From: Shewanella sp. 10N.286.48.A6
GTDB lineage: Bacteria > Pseudomonadota > Gammaproteobacteria > Enterobacterales > Shewanellaceae
Length of the DNA: 64,000 nt
NCBI RefSeq assembly: GCF_002873135.1
Contig: NZ_MCVI01000018.1
Location: 37,611-101,610 of the forward strand
Reading direction: 5' to 3'
Part shown: piece after piece, positions 17,680 through 28,947 of the stretch
Numbering within the stretch: position 1 is the stretch's first letter
Layout: each line of letters begins with the position of its first letter
Position numbers and translations under genes: made by a program
Notes under the pieces: model-generated
Told to the model about the DNA's origin: nothing
What the model saw: only the letters and a program-made list of their open reading frames with translations
Databases searched by the model: none

Positions 17680-19539
17680 ATGTCACCAAATCAAATTATC
17701 ATTGTCATAATCTTATTCGTTACTATGGCGCTTTTTTTATGGGGGCGCTGGCGTCATGACTTAGTCGCTATGTCTGCCTTGCTTGTTTGTGTATTCACAG
17801 GTCTAGTCCCAAGCAGTGAAGCTTTTACAAGTTTCAGTCACCCAGCAGTCATCACTGTGGCCGGTGTGCTGGTATTAGGCTATGGCCTGCAACGCTCCGG
17901 TGCTGTCGATATATTGGCAAAGTACTTATTACCAGCTCAAGCGGGACCAACCTTGAGTATACTGGCGCTGATCAGTTTGGCGGCCTTGCTATCAGGGTTT
18001 ATGAATAATGTAGGCGCCCTTGCATTACTAATGCCTATTGCGATTCAAATGGCTGCTAAATATGACTTACCTGCAGGGAAAGTATTAATGCCACTGGCAT
18101 TTGGTTCAATTTTAGGCGGGATGACAACTTTAATTGGTACGCCAACAAATATCGTCGTTTCTGGATTTCGTGAATCCAGCGGATTAGGTAGTTTTACCAT
18201 GTTTGACTTTTCGCCAGTAGGTGTTTGTATTGCTCTGGCTGGAATCGTGTTTGTCGGTTTATTTGGCTGGCATATCGTACCCAGTCGCAAACAATCTTCA
18301 TCTGGCAGTTTTGATACCGGTAATTACTTCTGTGAAGTTAATATTGTGGCTGGCAGTATTGCTGAAAAAATGAATCTGCGAGAAGTAGATAAATTGCTTG
18401 ATGAGGCCGATGCTCAAATTATCAGCATGATCCGCCGCGAGGTACACCTCACGGCCCCAAATCCAAATAGAGTGCTACAAACTGGTGATATCCTGATCAT
18501 AGAAGTCGAACCGGAATCTATCCCTAAAGCACTTTCTAGCCTAGGGCTAGAACTTGAACCAGAAAGCGCTATTACAGAAGAAGCGCAAACTGTAGCAGTG
18601 GCTGAAACTAAACTGCAAAAAAAAGGTGACGAATCAACACCAGAATCTGCTAAAGATGATGATAATGACACAAGTAAGCCTGCAGAAATTATCATGCAGG
18701 AGCTAGTCGTAATGCCAGGCACCACAATAGTTAATCGCTCGGTATCCGATATTGAATTACGTAACCGCTATGGTATCAATTTACTCGCCATTTCTCGCCA
18801 AGGCCACCGCTCAGTAAAACGTTTACGATCTACCCCGATAAAAGCCGGTGACGTATTATTACTTCAAGGTGATCCTGAATCTGTATCAGGTTTTGCATCT
18901 CAGTACGGCTGCTTACCTTTGGCGGCGCGTGATATTCGCGTCCCCAAAAAAGGACATGCACTAACTGCGTCACTGATCATGATAATTACCCTCATTACTG
19001 TAGCGTTCGGAATACTGCCAGCAGCGGTAGCATTTGTAGCAGGCGCCCTTGCCTTTACTTTATTTGGCTTAGTACCAATCCGCTCTATTTATACTTCAAT
19101 CGACTGGCCTGTGATTGTTTTACTTGCGGCTTTACTGCCTGTTGCTAATGCTATGTACACAACTGGCACCGCAGATTTAATTGCCCAGTTTTTACTGGAT
19201 AATATTGCCCAGAGCCATGCCATTGGCGCATTATTATTGGTGTTAATTGTGACCATGTTTTTATCTGATTTGATGAATAATGTCGCCACTGCAGCAGTCA
19301 TGTGCCCGATCGGGATCAGTACTGCAGCCCAACTTGGGGTTAACCCTGATACATTCTTAATGGCCATAGCGATTGGGGCATCATGCGCGTTTTTAACGCC
19401 AATAGGTCATCAAAACAATACCCTGATCCTCGGTCCTGGTGGGTTTCGCTTTGGGGATTATTGGCGACTGGGTTTATTACTTGAACTTATTGTGGTGTCA
19501 GTGAGCATACCTATGCTGCTATGGGTGTGGCCATTTTAA
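17680..19539 (+). CDS. SLC13/DASS-family permease with two TrkA-C (RCK_C) domains
   Basis: 619-residue inner-membrane transporter of the divalent anion/sodium symporter type. Two membrane halves, each with a re-entrant motif (MNNVGALALLMPI near 108 and MNNVATAAVMCPI near 530), flank a cytosolic insert holding two RCK_C domains at about 211-293 and 338-415, separated by an acidic low-complexity linker. This architecture is common in bacterial sulfate or carboxylate permeases; the substrate is not certain. Downstream is a non-T-tailed 8-bp inverted repeat. Confidence 0.88.
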   Translation: MSPNQIIIVIILFVTMALFLWGRWRHDLVAMSALLVCVFTGLVPSSEAFTSFSHPAVITVAGVLVLGYGLQRSGAVDILAKYLLPAQAGPTLSILALISLAALLSGFMNNVGALALLMPIAIQMAAKYDLPAGKVLMPLAFGSILGGMTTLIGTPTNIVVSGFRESSGLGSFTMFDFSPVGVCIALAGIVFVGLFGWHIVPSRKQSSSGSFDTGNYFCEVNIVAGSIAEKMNLREVDKLLDEADAQIISMIRREVHLTAPNPNRVLQTGDILIIEVEPESIPKALSSLGLELEPESAITEEAQTVAVAETKLQKKGDESTPESAKDDDNDTSKPAEIIMQELVVMPGTTIVNRSVSDIELRNRYGINLLAISRQGHRSVKRLRSTPIKAGDVLLLQGDPESVSGFASQYGCLPLAARDIRVPKKGHALTASLIMIITLITVAFGILPAAVAFVAGALAFTLFGLVPIRSIYTSIDWPVIVLLAALLPVANAMYTTGTADLIAQFLLDNIAQSHAIGALLLVLIVTMFLSDLMNNVATAAVMCPIGISTAAQLGVNPDTFLMAIAIGASCAFLTPIGHQNNTLILGPGGFRFGDYWRLGLLLELIVVSVSIPMLLWVWPF

Positions 19540-19579
19540 TCAACATTGCTGAATTTCTAATAGCTTCCACATAATGCAT

Positions 19580-19608
19580 TCACAAGCTATATTTTATATC
19601 GCTTGTGA
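19580..19608. repeat. 8-bp inverted repeat between convergent genes
   Basis: TCACAAGC/GCTTGTGA with a 13-base AT spacer, 41 bp after the SLC13 stop. It may function as a weak terminator for the permease; no strong T-run follows until TTTTT at 19621. Confidence 0.45.
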
Positions 19609-19656
19609 TCAGCAATGGGCTTTTTAATAATCAGTTTTGACGTTTTGCCTTTAATC

Positions 19657-20322
19657 TTACCAAGGCAACACTTGACCGTTTGAATGTTTAAATACGCCAG
19701 TTTGACTCATATCAAGTTGCGTTATTAAACCTACAATACGCGCAGCTGATTCAGTTGCTGATATATCACCGCCATGATTTACCATATCTGTTTGTACATA
19801 ACCTGGGTGATATATACCGACCGCAACCTCTTTTGATGCTAAGTCATGACTTAACGACATTGATGCAGCATTTAAAGCAGCCTTTGACATACGGTAACCA
19901 TAACGACCACCTGAGGTATTATCTTCGATAGAGCCCATTCTTGAGGTTATCATCGCAACTTTACCACCAACATTTAGTTGTGATTGTAGCGCAGCAACAA
20001 TATGCAACGGAGCCAGTGCGTTTACTTCAAACTGCTGGCGAATCGTATCTATGTTCAGATGAGCTAACTGCTCATCACGTAAAATACCCGCATTGCACAC
20101 CAGTACGTCAATTAACACACCAGCAAGTGAGGTTTTCATATTATGAATCCCCTCATCGGTAGCCACATCAATTTGAGTTATCACGTTAATACCCAAATCG
20201 TCGAGCTCATCAGAAGTATGACGGCATAATCCAAACACTTTATAACCTTGCTGCTTGAATAGTTTTGCTAGTGCTAAACCAATACCGCGGTTTGCACCCG
20301 TAATAACAACGTTTTTTGACAT
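19657..20322 (-). CDS. Short-chain dehydrogenase/reductase (C-factor-like)
   Basis: 221-residue classical SDR. The NAD(P)-binding TGANRGIGLAL motif lies at the N-terminus, NAG in VCNAGIL, and the catalytic S and YxxxK in MITSRMGSI and YGYRMSK. Start chosen at the ATG 20322, which has AAGGAT six bases upstream; an open frame extends 15 codons further but without a ribosome site. It resembles the CsgA/C-factor group; substrate unknown. Confidence 0.85.
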   Translation of the reverse strand: MSKNVVITGANRGIGLALAKLFKQQGYKVFGLCRHTSDELDDLGINVITQIDVATDEGIHNMKTSLAGVLIDVLVCNAGILRDEQLAHLNIDTIRQQFEVNALAPLHIVAALQSQLNVGGKVAMITSRMGSIEDNTSGGRYGYRMSKAALNAASMSLSHDLASKEVAVGIYHPGYVQTDMVNHGGDISATESAARIVGLITQLDMSQTGVFKHSNGQVLPW

Positions 20323-20420
20323 AGGATAATCCTTAAACACTAAGCTCTGCATTGAAACAAACCTCAATAAGTAAACTTAGTAATTATATTTAATACAAAT
20401 AGTGAATATTATCAGTAAAC

Positions 20421-20450
20421 AAAAAAACCTAGCAAATTGCTAGGTTTTTT
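20421..20450. terminator. Intrinsic terminator after fadH
   Basis: AAAAAACCTAGCA and TGCTAGGTTTTTT make a stem flanked by A and T runs directly after the fadH stop; it also isolates the following SDR gene. Confidence 0.88.
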
Positions 20451-20470
20451 AATTAATACTCACCTTAAGC

Positions 20471-22486
<2,016 letters not shown>

Positions 22487-22649
22487 TCAAACATCCTTTT
22501 TAAACAAGTGATTTAAACTAGCATACAACGACATAATCATAAGCTCAATCATTTAGCGTAGCTATTGTTAAAAACCGTTACAATTCAATTTCCCAAAATC
22601 ACTCAAGATCAGTTAGCATTACACTATTAGAATGTTACAGGAGTGGCTA

Positions 22650-24491
22650 ATGTCCGCTAAACCCTCATTAATTAAGAGATTCTTTGGATTTATTTGGAAA
22701 ACCATCAACGGTATTCGTAAATTAATCCTCAATATCATTTTCTTCGGCATCATTGCCATGATCATTATGGCTATGACATCTGAAGAAGAAATCACCATTG
22801 AAGATCAATCTGCCTTAGTCTTAAACCTATCTGGCAGCATTGTGGATCAAAAACGTCATGTTGACCCGATTGAAGCGATATTTAAACAAAGTAACACTGA
22901 TGATCCGGAAGCAGAAATACTTTTAGCCGACATTCTTTACGTTATTGAAAATGCCACTCATGACAAACGTATTAATAGCATCGTATTGAAAATGGGCAAT
23001 TTACGTAGTGGTGGGATCAGTAAAATGACCGCCATTGGTGATGCCTTAAACAAGTTTAAAGAAGCGGGTAAAACCGTGGTTGCTGTTGGCAATTCATACG
23101 AGCAAAATCAATACTTCCTGGCAAGTTATGCGAATACCATTTATCTCAACCATAAAGGTGGCGTGTCACTTGAAGGCCTTAGCAGCTACCGTATGTTCTT
23201 TAAAACCGCACTTGAGAAAATGAACATCAGCACCCATGTATTTAGAGTCGGCACTTTCAAATCAGCGGTCGAACCCTTTATCCGTGATGATATGTCAGCG
23301 CCGGCAAAAGAAGCCAGCAACGCCCTGCTTACTGACTTATGGCAAAACTTTGAAACAACCATTGCCACTAACCGTCAAATTGCGACCGAGAATATCGTAT
23401 TAAGCCCACAAACCTACCTAGCGGAACTTGATAGTGTTAACGGTGACTCAGCTCAATTAGCGATAAAAATGAATTGGGTTGATGAATTAGTCTCAGATGA
23501 GTCATTTAGACTCGCCATGCTTAAAACCGTAGGTCAAGAAGCCAATGGCGACTCATACAAGCAAATCTCTTTTTCTAAATATTTTAATTTAGTACAGCCA
23601 ATTCCTTCACTGATAGAACAAGAATCTGTCGGCATTGTGGTCGCCAAAGGTAATATCCTCAATGGCAAACAACAAGCGGGACAAATTGGTGGCGAGAGCA
23701 CTTCAGCACTATTAAAGAAAGCCCGCTTTGATAACAAAGTTAAAGCAGTCGTGCTACGTGTCGACACCCCAGGTGGGAGTGCATTTGCTTCTGAAAAAAT
23801 TAGACAAGAAGTCATTGCCCTTAAACAGGCTGGTAAACCCGTAGTGGTCAGTATGGGTAGCCTAGCGGCATCTGGCGGTTATTGGATTTCAGCAAGTGCA
23901 GATTACATTTATGCCACTCCAACTACCCTCACTGGTTCTATCGGGATCTTTGGCATGTTTGCCACCTTTGAAAAAGTCTTGTCCAATTGGGGCATTAACT
24001 CAGATGGTGTGTCGACCTCGCAATGGGCTGGTATTTCGGCGACCCGTGAGTTAGACCCAAATATTTCTGCTGTCATACAACGCCATATTGAACACGGCTA
24101 TCATGAATTTATCTCGTTAGTTGCCACTGAACGAAACATGTCGTTAGAACAAGTAGACCGCATTGCCCAAGGCCGTGTTTGGTCTGGCACCCGCGCCGTT
24201 GAACTGGGGTTGGTTGACGAACTTGGCGATATGGATAGCGCCATTGCTAAAGCGGCTGAAATGGCTGAAATGGTAAAGTTTGATACTAAACTCATCGAGC
24301 AAGAGCTTACAACCGAGCAAATCTTCATGCAAAAAATGCTCGCATCTGCTGCAACATATTTACCTGTAGCAACCACACAGTCACCTATGGTTGAACAATT
24401 TATGGGTCAATGGCGCACTGTTGTTGAACAAATGACTCAGTTTGATGATCCCAATGGCCTATACATGTATTGCGAACTCTGCGATTACTAA
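22650..24491 (+). CDS. sppA: Signal peptide peptidase SppA (protease IV)
   Basis: Inner-membrane serine protease that degrades cleaved signal peptides. An N-terminal membrane anchor (about 25-45) precedes two tandem S49 domains; catalytic K204 lies in VGTFKSAVEPF and nucleophile S408 in GSLAASGGYW, close to K209/S409 in E. coli. The start ATG 22650 has AGGAG seven bases upstream and gives 613 residues (E. coli 618). Followed by ansA, the same neighbour as in E. coli. Confidence 0.95.
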   Translation: MSAKPSLIKRFFGFIWKTINGIRKLILNIIFFGIIAMIIMAMTSEEEITIEDQSALVLNLSGSIVDQKRHVDPIEAIFKQSNTDDPEAEILLADILYVIENATHDKRINSIVLKMGNLRSGGISKMTAIGDALNKFKEAGKTVVAVGNSYEQNQYFLASYANTIYLNHKGGVSLEGLSSYRMFFKTALEKMNISTHVFRVGTFKSAVEPFIRDDMSAPAKEASNALLTDLWQNFETTIATNRQIATENIVLSPQTYLAELDSVNGDSAQLAIKMNWVDELVSDESFRLAMLKTVGQEANGDSYKQISFSKYFNLVQPIPSLIEQESVGIVVAKGNILNGKQQAGQIGGESTSALLKKARFDNKVKAVVLRVDTPGGSAFASEKIRQEVIALKQAGKPVVVSMGSLAASGGYWISASADYIYATPTTLTGSIGIFGMFATFEKVLSNWGINSDGVSTSQWAGISATRELDPNISAVIQRHIEHGYHEFISLVATERNMSLEQVDRIAQGRVWSGTRAVELGLVDELGDMDSAIAKAAEMAEMVKFDTKLIEQELTTEQIFMQKMLASAATYLPVATTQSPMVEQFMGQWRTVVEQMTQFDDPNGLYMYCELCDY

Positions 24492-24555
24492 GCTATTGTG
24501 ATTGTTTAATCTTGTTAGGCATGAAGTCAGAATAAGATCAAATTGAATTATCTTC

Positions 24556-24582
24556 AAAAAAGCCCGTTATTCGGGCTTTTTT
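24556..24582 (+). terminator. Intrinsic terminator after sppA
   Basis: AGCCCG/CGGGCT stem with a five-base loop, A-run before and six T after. Confidence 0.9.
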
Positions 24583-24653
24583 ATTGGGTTTTATTCAGCT
24601 CAAGCCGTATAATTTGCAGATTATATAATTTAAGTGGTTGAGAATTCATTACA

Positions 24654-25664
24654 ATGACAAAACGCTCCATATACGTTGCCTATACTGGCGGTACGATTGG
24701 TATGCGCAAAACCGATGATGGCTTTGCACCTGTGGCAGGATTTTTAACTGATTGTGTAAAGTCCATGCCAGAGTTTTACCATGAAGAAATGCCAACCTTT
24801 GTCATTAATGAATATTCACCATTGATTGATTCTTCAAACATGGCACCACCTGATTGGCAGCGCATCGCCAATGACATCAAAGCCAATTACCATAACTACG
24901 ACGGCTTTGTGATCTTGCATGGCACTGACACCATGGCATACACGGCTTCTGCCTTGTCATTCATGTTACAAGGGCTATCCAAGCCTGTTATCGTAACCGG
25001 TTCGCAAATCCCATTAGCTCAGCTGCGCTCAGATGGGCAAACTAACCTGCTTAATTCACTGTATATTGCGGCGAATTATCCCGTCGCTGAAGTGTGTTTA
25101 TTCTTTAATAATAAGTTGTTTAGGGGCAACCGCTCAACCAAAGCCCATGCTGATGGTTTTGATGCTTTCGCGTCACCTAACTTTCCTATATTGTTAGAAG
25201 CTGGGATCAAAATTAATTTACGTGCAGGTAAGATCACCGAGCCCACCACTAAGCCCTTAGAGGTGATTAACATCAGCCCGCAACCTGTAGGGGTGATCAC
25301 CTTATACCCAGGTATTTCAACTGAGATTTTTAACAACATCTTAATGCAGCCAGTAAAAGCACTTATCTTACTGACCTTTGGTGTTGGGAATGCGCCTCAA
25401 GATAAAGCCTTATTAGATACCCTTAAACAAGCTGATGAACGTGGCATTGTAATTGTTAATCTAACCCAGTGTTTTCAAGGAAAGGTGAACATGGGGGGTT
25501 ATGCGACGGGTAATGCATTAGCCAAAGCTGGAGTGATTAGCGGCTCAGATATGACCATTGAAGCAGCATTGGCTAAATTACATTATTTACTATCAAAAAA
25601 TTTAACTTCAAATGAAGTAAAAATCGCAATGCAGCAAAACTTACTGGGTGAGCTAACTGAATAA
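24654..25664 (+). CDS. ansA: L-asparaginase I (cytosolic)
   Basis: Hydrolyses asparagine to aspartate and ammonia. The two asparaginase signatures are visible: YTGGTIGM with nucleophile T14 (also T11) and HGTDTM with T91-D92. No signal peptide, so type I cytosolic. Length 336 matches E. coli AnsA (338). Adjacent to sppA as in E. coli but separated by a terminator, so it likely has its own promoter. Confidence 0.95.
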   Translation: MTKRSIYVAYTGGTIGMRKTDDGFAPVAGFLTDCVKSMPEFYHEEMPTFVINEYSPLIDSSNMAPPDWQRIANDIKANYHNYDGFVILHGTDTMAYTASALSFMLQGLSKPVIVTGSQIPLAQLRSDGQTNLLNSLYIAANYPVAEVCLFFNNKLFRGNRSTKAHADGFDAFASPNFPILLEAGIKINLRAGKITEPTTKPLEVINISPQPVGVITLYPGISTEIFNNILMQPVKALILLTFGVGNAPQDKALLDTLKQADERGIVIVNLTQCFQGKVNMGGYATGNALAKAGVISGSDMTIEAALAKLHYLLSKNLTSNEVKIAMQQNLLGELTE

Positions 25665-25701
25665 ATTTCTGAAAATAAACATGTAATGTACTTTAGACAA
25701 T

Positions 25702-25731
25702 AAAAAGCCGCATCTTTGATGCGGCTTTTTT
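25702..25731. terminator. Bidirectional intrinsic terminator
   Basis: AAAAAGCCGCATC/GATGCGGCTTTTTT with a TTT loop between convergent ansA and the yeaC homolog. Confidence 0.9.
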
Positions 25732-25768
25732 GCTGAAATAAATTCACTAGAGATAACTAAAAATCAGT

Positions 25769-26050
25769 TTATAGTTCTGGCTCTTTAAATTCTGCGATAG
25801 CTTCACCGCGAAATTGTTTTTTTAACTGTGATTTAGACAGCTCGTTTATCTCGCCACCAGCAGCAATTGTAAAGTGATCAGTTTGAGTTAACTTACGCGC
25901 TTGATACAACATCACTACCTGTAACGTTGACTCTTTTTGCTCGCTAGATAGCACTGTGCCATCTTCCCATTTACCCGTTTCTGCCGCTGCGCGTAAACGT
26001 TGATAAACCTCATCAGGCATTTCATCTATGACTTTATTAATATCATTCAT
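25769..26050 (-). CDS. yeaC: DUF1315 family protein (YeaC-like)
   Basis: 93-residue soluble protein matching the DUF1315/YeaC family in length and in its pattern (MPDEVYQRLRAAAETGKWEDG, then a hydrophobic VVMLYQARK helix). Function is not established. Its ATG overlaps the stop of the preceding zinc-ribbon gene by four bases (ATGA), indicating translational coupling in a three-gene unit with the M14 carboxypeptidase. Confidence 0.82.
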   Translation of the reverse strand: MNDINKVIDEMPDEVYQRLRAAAETGKWEDGTVLSSEQKESTLQVVMLYQARKLTQTDHFTIAAGGEINELSKSQLKKQFRGEAIAEFKEPEL

Positions 26051-26364
26051 ACACTTTTCCGCTTATGGATTAGACTTCTGACTCGAGTAATAATGTAGCC
26101 AACAAAGCCAAAAGCAAAACAACTACCTGCAATATATGCATCCGTTCCAGTGGCAACTTCGCCGCCCCAAAAACCATATACTGCACCTGCAATAAATAGC
26201 GTTAGAAACAACATCATTTGATTCATTAATTTATTAGACTTCTGAATGTGTGAAATTGTTCTTTTTGAATCACTATCGCCATCAGCAGAAGCCTTACAGT
26301 ATTGGCACTGTTTTGCTTTGCTCGAAATTCGCTTTTGACACACAGGACATTCGATTAACGCCAT
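26047..26364 (-). CDS. Zinc-ribbon protein with two transmembrane helices
   Basis: 105 residues: an N-terminal rubredoxin-type knuckle pair (CPVC at 6-9 and CQYC at 20-23), a polar linker, and two hydrophobic segments (about 50-68 and 75-93). No specific family is recognised. It lies 8 bp after the M14 peptidase gene and overlaps the yeaC start, so the three are almost certainly cotranscribed. Confidence 0.75.
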   Translation of the reverse strand: MALIECPVCQKRISSKAKQCQYCKASADGDSDSKRTISHIQKSNKLMNQMMLFLTLFIAGAVYGFWGGEVATGTDAYIAGSCFAFGFVGYIITRVRSLIHKRKSV

Positions 26365-26372
26365 AAAACTGC

Positions 26373-27503
26373 CTATTCTGTTAAATTATCAACCACAGCC
26401 AACATCGCAACTAGTGATGCTTCACCTAAATATTCACAGCGCGCCGGTGACCACCCAACCACAGGATCGGCTAAGTTGTCATTGTCTTTAAATGGCATTT
26501 CTAAGGTATTCGCTAGACATTTGAATGTGTTGCCGACCCAGTTAGAACCAACGGTTAAGTTCGCTTTTCCTGGCTCATCTTTGTCATAACCATATTTAGT
26601 TTGGAAATCAGCACTTGCCATACTTAACGCTGCAAGGAACTGTTCTTGTAACTTGGCCATATGTGGAGTGTAATTTGGTGCGCCTTCACAGCCAGCAACA
26701 AACACGTAAGGTAAGCCTTCATCACCATGAACATCATAGAATAAATCTACACCAGTCTCTTTCATCTTATTGGTAACATAATAAACCTCAGGGCTTCGCT
26801 CTAAACTAGGCGACTCCCACTCACGATTTAAGTTAGTTCCAACAGCATTCGTACGTAAATGGCCTCTGACGCTTCCGTCAGGATTCATGTTTGGCACGAT
26901 ATAGAAATTAGCTTTATCCAATAGCAGTTTCGAGGTTGGACAATCACTGTCTAATAATTGGTTTAGCAGGCCTTCAATTAACCATTCAGCCATGGTTTCA
27001 CCAGGGTGCTGCCTTGCGGTAATCCAAATATTTTTCTTTGAAGGATCGTTATCACCAATAGTTAGCAGGCTCATATCACGACCATCAAGGGTTAAACCTA
27101 AATTTTCTAGTTTAACTGATGGGTGAAGTTGTACTGAGCTAATCAGATCTAAGTGACGTTCGTAACTGTAAGGCGCAAAGTAAGCAATTTGAATGGCATC
27201 GCAATCTAAATCAACTTGGATTGATAATTTACCATCTTGATATGTTGTCGGTAATCGGAACCAATGCTGGCGATCGTAACTAGCAACGGCTTGATAATTT
27301 TCCCAACCTTTCGGGTAAGAGGCACTGCCTGCGTTAACGATATTCAATGTGTAAGTTTGACCAATTTGACCTTCCATACGGAAGTTAAACCATTGGTAAA
27401 ACTCTCCACCTTCATCAGGTCTAATGGCGAGTTGAATGTCATCGTGCTTGTCTAAACTAATGGTCTCAATGTTGCCGCCATCAAAATTCGCGCTAATACG
27501 CAT
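26373..27503 (-). CDS. M14 metallocarboxypeptidase, cytosolic (AGTPBP1/CCP-like)
   Basis: 376-residue zinc carboxypeptidase of the cytosolic carboxypeptidase subfamily. A beta-sandwich N-domain (about 1-115) precedes the catalytic domain with zinc ligands H166 and E169 (RQHPGE) and H259 (YDVHGDEG), the substrate-binding NPDG and GTNLNREW (N225, R227), and a late glutamate in NTLEMPF. No signal peptide. Eukaryotic relatives deglutamylate tubulin; bacterial substrates are unknown, perhaps peptide or cell-wall tails. First gene of a three-gene unit. Confidence 0.88.
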   Translation of the reverse strand: MRISANFDGGNIETISLDKHDDIQLAIRPDEGGEFYQWFNFRMEGQIGQTYTLNIVNAGSASYPKGWENYQAVASYDRQHWFRLPTTYQDGKLSIQVDLDCDAIQIAYFAPYSYERHLDLISSVQLHPSVKLENLGLTLDGRDMSLLTIGDNDPSKKNIWITARQHPGETMAEWLIEGLLNQLLDSDCPTSKLLLDKANFYIVPNMNPDGSVRGHLRTNAVGTNLNREWESPSLERSPEVYYVTNKMKETGVDLFYDVHGDEGLPYVFVAGCEGAPNYTPHMAKLQEQFLAALSMASADFQTKYGYDKDEPGKANLTVGSNWVGNTFKCLANTLEMPFKDNDNLADPVVGWSPARCEYLGEASLVAMLAVVDNLTE

Positions 27504-27712
27504 AGGACTTCCTTTATGTAAGGTTATAATCGACGTTATCCCTGCATCTTATCAAAAGCCGTTACGCAATAAAATCAAATCCACAGCATCTGCTCTACAT
27601 CTATTCAATATGGTGGCTTAATTTTCTGCTGATGAGGGTTATTAATAGCAATACAATAAAAAGCCCCTGTAAGATCACATTAGCTAGGTGTTAACGGATA
27701 CGTTAAATGAGA

Positions 27713-28477
27713 TTAGCTAAATAATGGACTAAAGCAATAGCCCTTACCTCTAACCGTATTGATGAGTTCTCTTGGTAGACTTTCTTTGGCCATTTTTCTA
27801 CGGGTATTACTGATGTGCATATCAAGGTTACGGTCAAACTCGCCTAACTCTTTATGCAACACGCGCATTTGCAATTCTGATTTAGTGACGATTTCTCCTT
27901 TACGCTGAAACAAATATTTGAACAAACGATACTCTGTTTGAGTAAGATTTAATTGCTGACCATTAAATGTTACCGCGTTAATATCATCATCGAACTCCAC
28001 ATTGGCGCTTTGTTCAATATGTTGTTTTTCGGTAGTTTGCTCTATTTGCCCACTGGTTAACTGTGATTCGATAACAGCAAAATCAATATTGGCAATATGA
28101 GTCATTGAATCGTGAGTTTGCTTTGTTGTGCGTCGATTAAGCACATTCACACGCAGTAAAAGCTCTTTCACATTAATAGGCTCAGGTAAATAATCATCAG
28201 CGCCCAGTTCAAATGCAGCAATACGTTCATCGACACTGGCATTGTTGGTAATAACAATCACGGGTGTTTGACAATGCTTACCCATGAGTAACCAAAAAGC
28301 ATCCATTTGTGTTACTGAAGAGTCCAGTAAAATCACTTCAAACTGATTACTTTCCATTGCAACTAAGGCATTAAAGCCGTTATCAACAATGGTAATAACA
28401 TAGCCTAAAAGTTGTAATTGCTGACATAAGGGCAAGCTTTTTTTTAGCTGCTGGTCAATGAGGAGGATCTTTTTCAT
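27713..28477 (-). CDS. OmpR/PhoB-family response regulator with degenerate receiver
   Basis: 254 residues: receiver domain (1-115) and C-terminal winged helix (about 160-254, with LTQTEYRLFKYLFQRKGEIVT). The phospho-acceptor D52 (ILLDSS) and T77 are present, but the usual acidic pair is D8-Q9 and the conserved lysine before proline is E99 (YLPEP), so phosphorylation chemistry may be impaired. No histidine kinase gene is adjacent. A 15-bp perfect inverted repeat ends 8 bases upstream of its start, suggesting autoregulation or translational control. Confidence 0.88.
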   Translation of the reverse strand: MKKILLIDQQLKKSLPLCQQLQLLGYVITIVDNGFNALVAMESNQFEVILLDSSVTQMDAFWLLMGKHCQTPVIVITNNASVDERIAAFELGADDYLPEPINVKELLLRVNVLNRRTTKQTHDSMTHIANIDFAVIESQLTSGQIEQTTEKQHIEQSANVEFDDDINAVTFNGQQLNLTQTEYRLFKYLFQRKGEIVTKSELQMRVLHKELGEFDRNLDMHISNTRRKMAKESLPRELINTVRGKGYCFSPLFS

Positions 28478-28484
28478 GACGACT

Positions 28485-28517
28485 TAATCTAAATGGTAAC
28501 TATTACCATTTAGATTA
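28485..28517. promoter_or_regulatory. 15-bp perfect inverted repeat upstream of the response regulator
   Basis: Arms TAATCTAAATGGTAA (28485-28499) and TTACCATTTAGATTA (28503-28517) with a three-base centre. It lies directly between the promoter side and the ATG at 28477, leaving only AAGTCGTC-type sequence before the start codon. It could be an operator for the regulator itself or an mRNA hairpin at the ribosome site. Confidence 0.75.
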
Positions 28518-28592
28518 GCACTGTCATGATCAAAATACTATATGTGGAGTGTAAAGCTTCTGCACGGTTGTTGAACCTAGCTCACAAAAATG

Positions 28593-28621
28593 AAAAAGAC
28601 CTGATTATTCAGGCCTTTTTT
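28593..28621 (-). terminator. Intrinsic terminator after the DUF885 stump
   Basis: AAAAAGACCTGA/TCAGGCCTTTTTT stem with one internal mismatch, ATTA-type loop, and T-runs on both strands. Confidence 0.75.
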
Positions 28622-28682
28622 AGGTATTACTAATGCAGATTTGCTTAATAAAGCAACTTACATTGATGGCTTATTGTCATAA

Positions 28683-28943
28683 TTAGTTAACCATTAATTG
28701 CTTAATATATTTTACTGGTGCACTGCCATAACTTAAAAATTGTTCATGGAAGCTCTTTAAATCGAAGTCTTCACCCTGTGTTTGTTTTAGTTCTTCACGT
28801 AAATCATAAATTTCACGATAGCCAGAGTAGTAACTGGTTAGTTGCACTTGGCTTAATGTTGCCCTGCGCCACTTTCCTTCTGCTTCAGCTTGCTGCTGGA
28901 ACGCCTCGTTAGTCATTAACTCAATGGCTTGTTCTTCTGTCAT
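28683..28943 (-). pseudogene. C-terminal stump of a DUF885 family protein
   Basis: The 86-residue frame (MTEEQAIELMTNEAFQQQAE onward, with TSYYSGYREIY and SFHEQFLSYGSAPVKYIK) resembles the extreme C-terminus of DUF885 proteins, which are normally about 550-600 residues and often lipoproteins. The rest of the gene is absent: immediately upstream of the ATG the sequence switches into an integron attC site. It keeps the original terminator. Most likely a deletion remnant created when cassettes inserted. Confidence 0.75.
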
Positions 28944-28947
28944 GCCG

